A stretch of DNA of 15,565 nt from the NCBI GenBank assembly GCA_949287785.1, contig CASEHR010000101.1, positions 1 through 15,565 of the forward strand. The letters run 5' to 3'. A program made the position numbers and the translations under genes. A model generated the notes under the pieces. That model worked only from the letters and a program-made list of their open reading frames with translations. It searched no databases and was not told the DNA's origin. This DNA comes from an uncultured Bacillota bacterium (lineage in GTDB: Bacteria; Bacillota_I; Bacilli_A; Erysipelotrichales; Erysipelotrichaceae). Shown piece by piece: positions 13,667 through 15,565 of this stretch (its first letter is position 1; the number at the start of each line of letters is the position of its first letter).

Positions 13667-14267
13667 AATAGACCTCCTTCAGTTCATCCTCTTTGATGAT
13701 GCCTTCCCTTATGATCTTAAGATCACCGGTCACATCGATGATCGTACTGGCAAGTCTGCTCTGGGCATTCTGACAGACGATCATATCGACTTTATCCGCA
13801 AAACCGCTGATGATATCTTTATATTCTCTGATACTTGGCTCTTTGGAGATATTACAACTGGTGACTAAGATCGGTCTTTTCAGCCAGGTGATAAGTCCTA
13901 AGATATCCTGATGATCGGGTATTCTGATCCCGATCGTCTTAAAACCATTGGTCACATAATCTTCGACTGTGTCCTTCTTATTTAAAATAAGCGTCAGAGC
14001 ACCCGGGGTAAACCTGTCGATGAGCCTTTCGATATCTGCATTGGTATATGCCGCCTTTTTTAACATCGTCTTGCCGTTACACATCATCGGCAAAGGCTTA
14101 TCCTTATCACGGCCTTTGATCCGCCTGATCCGTTCGATCGCTTCTTCATCATCATAGATGCACGCCAAACCAAATACGGTGTCTGTCGGAAAAGCGATGA
14201 CCCCGCCCTTTATAAGACACTCGCCAAGCGTTTCTGTCTTAAATTCATTCAACAATTCTGCACTCAT
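13644..14267 (-). CDS. tsaC: L-threonylcarbamoyladenylate synthase (TsaC/Sua5 family)
   Basis: This 207-aa YrdC-domain enzyme makes threonylcarbamoyl-AMP from threonine, bicarbonate and ATP, the first step of the t6A37 modification of ANN-decoding tRNAs. Motifs are GGVIAFPTDTVFGLACI, IKGRDKDKPLPMM (the basic nucleotide site), FTPGALTLIL, TSCNISKEPS and STIIDVTGDLKIIREG. It is the short form without the C-terminal Sua5 domain. The frame is open to 14315. I chose the ATG at 14267 (MSAELLNEFK) because a perfect TATAAT lies 6 bases upstream and there is no ribosome site for any candidate start. An ATG at 14285 would overlap the -10 box. It is first in the operon; its 3' end carries the glyA ribosome site. 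Confidence 0.93.
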   Translation of the reverse strand: MSAELLNEFKTETLGECLIKGGVIAFPTDTVFGLACIYDDEEAIERIRRIKGRDKDKPLPMMCNGKTMLKKAAYTNADIERLIDRFTPGALTLILNKKDTVEDYVTNGFKTIGIRIPDHQDILGLITWLKRPILVTSCNISKEPSIREYKDIISGFADKVDMIVCQNAQSRLASTIIDVTGDLKIIREGIIKEDELKEVYYAGSKAI

Positions 14268-14273
14268 ATAGTA

Positions 14274-14303
14274 ATTATACTTCATTATCATGATGCATGG
14301 ACA
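14274..14303 (-). promoter_or_regulatory. Promoter of the tsaC-glyA-ppaC-...-tagO operon (leaderless arrangement)
   Basis: On the minus strand a consensus TATAAT (14279-14274) is followed by TACTAT and then the tsaC ATG (14267). The -35 is weak: TGTCCA (14303-14298) at 18 bases is the best candidate (3 of 6). No Shine-Dalgarno site precedes the ATG. Confidence 0.6.
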
Positions 14304-14336
14304 CCGAACTTCCAAATCGTATTCTCACCAAATCAA

Positions 14337-14358
14337 CAAAAGGTCCTTGCGGACCTTT
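14337..14358 (-). terminator. Rho-independent terminator of the adenine deaminase gene
   Basis: On the minus strand AAAGGTCC (14358-14351), a GCAA tetraloop and GGACCTTT (14346-14339) form a perfect 8-bp stem, followed by TGTTGATTTGG, so the T-rich run reads CCTTTTGTTGATTT. It lies 23 bases after the adenine deaminase stop. Outer CACCAA/TTGGTG bases could extend the pairing. Confidence 0.85.
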
Positions 14359-14380
14359 GGTGTTATTACGTATTTCAAAC

Positions 14381-15565
14381 TTAGTCAAACAATGGGATGA
14401 AGGTCTTGGTGTTGACGTCGATACAGCCGACATCACTCATCTTGACATCAGGAACGACCGGTAAGGCGATCGTCGCGATCCTCAGCAATGGATTCTCCTG
14501 CATCATGCCGAGCTTGCGATCAGCTTCTTTCATCTTTTCGCTTTCCAAATACAATTCCTTACCTTCTTTTAAGCTCATCAGACCGGCTAGCGGTAAAGCC
14601 AGGGTGTATAGCGTTTCACCACCCAGGACTGCACTCATGCCGCCTTTGGCTTCTTTGATATTCATCGCGACCTTATAAGCATCTTCCGGATCATCATAGA
14701 CGATAGCCAGGTTATGCGAATCATGCGATACAGTCGAACCCAATGCACCTTTTTTCATACCGAAGTTCTTTAGCACATGGACAGCCATATTTCCCCGTCC
14801 ATAACGATTCAGGATCGCTACATACATCATCCCTTCCTTTAAGATCAGGCGATGATCTTTCACTTCGACTTCGATCTTCTCTAAGTGCGTTGTCGATACT
14901 GCTTCTTCATTGTAGACCATGACATTCAAAGTCACTTTACCATTTTCGATCGGCGCCTTGAGAATAAAGTCATCGACACTCAGATCGGCTTTCAGGTTGA
15001 CGGTGTTGGTATTTTCGATATCATGTGTCTTATTTGCTATCTCAGCTAAGAGTTTATGATCTTCAGCTACCAGTTCACCACGGACATAGACGCGTTTCGG
15101 ATCGATGTGTTTGATATCTTCAAGCAAGATGATATCAGCAGCATATCCCGGTGCAATAGCTCCTAAACCCTTGATCTCCGCTTCTCTTGCGGCATGATAA
15201 GTCGCACACTTGATCGCCAGGACCGGATCCATACCATGATCGATGGCGTTATTGAGGACATCGTTGAGATGACCGCATTTTAAGATATCGTCACACTCTC
15301 TGTCATCGGTGCAGAAAGAGAAGGTGTCATAGTATCTGGTGCTTTTAATCCCCTCTAATATCGCTACGACATTTTTTGCCATCGAAGAATCACGGGCATC
15401 GACATGCATACCGAGCTTCAGTTTCTCATATGCTTCTTTACTGTCTCTGGTCTCATGATCACTGTGCGGACCACCGCAGAGATAAGCGCTCAGCGCCTTT
15501 CCCTTTAAACCAGGGGCATGAGCTTGCAGATAAAGATCGTTGTCCAGAGCTGTCTCGATGATATC
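14381..15565 (-). CDS. ade: Adenine deaminase (partial, 5' end outside window)
   Basis: This amidohydrolase-family enzyme converts adenine to hypoxanthine and ammonia in purine salvage. 394 residues are visible; family members are about 570-600 aa, so roughly the first third is missing. The frame runs unbroken to the right edge. Near the edge are LQAHAPGLKGKALSAYL (metal-ligand region HAPGL) and GGPHSDHET (the SDHE motif). Then come FCTDDRECDDILKCGHLND (metal/catalytic Asp pair) and GLGAIAPGYAADIILLEDI, closing the barrel. The C-terminal domain specific to this family shows VSHDSHNLAIVYDD, LPLAGLMS and TIALPVVPDVKMSDVG. It is a separate transcription unit from tsaC, ending in its own terminator. 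Confidence 0.95.
   Translation of the reverse strand, partial: DIIETALDNDLYLQAHAPGLKGKALSAYLCGGPHSDHETRDSKEAYEKLKLGMHVDARDSSMAKNVVAILEGIKSTRYYDTFSFCTDDRECDDILKCGHLNDVLNNAIDHGMDPVLAIKCATYHAAREAEIKGLGAIAPGYAADIILLEDIKHIDPKRVYVRGELVAEDHKLLAEIANKTHDIENTNTVNLKADLSVDDFILKAPIENGKVTLNVMVYNEEAVSTTHLEKIEVEVKDHRLILKEGMMYVAILNRYGRGNMAVHVLKNFGMKKGALGSTVSHDSHNLAIVYDDPEDAYKVAMNIKEAKGGMSAVLGGETLYTLALPLAGLMSLKEGKELYLESEKMKEADRKLGMMQENPLLRIATIALPVVPDVKMSDVGCIDVNTKTFIPLFD

Noticed and set aside
1..15565. Mycoplasma-type code (TGA as Trp)
   Set aside because: TGA ends transketolase, ppaC, LysR, tagO and other genes at the expected family C-termini, and Trp is encoded by TGG.
1..15565. tRNA or rRNA genes, CRISPR arrays, insertion sequences
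   Set aside because: I saw no cloverleaf-like sequence, no regularly spaced direct repeats, and no transposase-like frame or terminal inverted repeats.

Overview
The window reads as chromosome of a Bacillota (Firmicutes) bacterium, probably a Bacilli or Erysipelotrichia-type lineage. The basis is a split transketolase, a TagO-type wall-polymer initiator next to a DUF1146 (YwzB-like) membrane protein, a CBS-domain family II pyrophosphatase, a heterodimeric ABC exporter, a CD3324-family protein, and Shine-Dalgarno sites close to AAGGAGGT. TGA is used as a stop and Trp is TGG, so the code is standard (not the mycoplasma code). Coding is dense and mostly on the minus strand. GATC is strikingly frequent. 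The species cannot be named from sequence alone.

Layout, left to right. (1) 1-1296, minus: split transketolase, C-terminal subunit (cut by the window edge) and N-terminal subunit, joined by a 4-base overlap. (2) 1501-5464, minus: two overlapping genes for a heterodimeric ABC exporter. One subunit has a complete catalytic site. The other has a degenerate site and a large extracellular insertion. (3) 5652-6811: a small leaderless minus-strand gene (65 aa) divergent from a LysR-family regulator. (4) 7056-7805, plus: an isolated gene joining a CD3324-type HTH domain to a ParB-like domain, with a perfect internal ribosome-binding site at the junction. (5) 7806-8104: a gene-free convergent intergenic region full of hairpins. 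(6) 8105-14267, minus: a tightly packed seven-gene operon tsaC-glyA-ppaC-(aldolase-like)-(NagA-like)-DUF1146-tagO, with every junction overlapping or separated by at most 4 bases. (7) 14381-15565, minus: adenine deaminase, cut by the right edge, ending in a clear terminator.

The seven-gene operon joins tRNA modification (TsaC), one-carbon metabolism (GlyA), pyrophosphate removal (PPase) and the first lipid-linked step of wall-polymer synthesis (TagO). In its middle lie two open, undamaged genes that I read as a deoxyribose-phosphate-aldolase-like protein and an N-acetylglucosamine-6-phosphate-deacetylase-like protein, both without the catalytic residues of those families. This pair of apparent pseudoenzymes and the HTH/ParB-like fusion with its internal start are the least ordinary things here. 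Several operon-first genes lack a Shine-Dalgarno site and have a -10 box 6-8 bases before the ATG, which suggests leaderless mRNAs.
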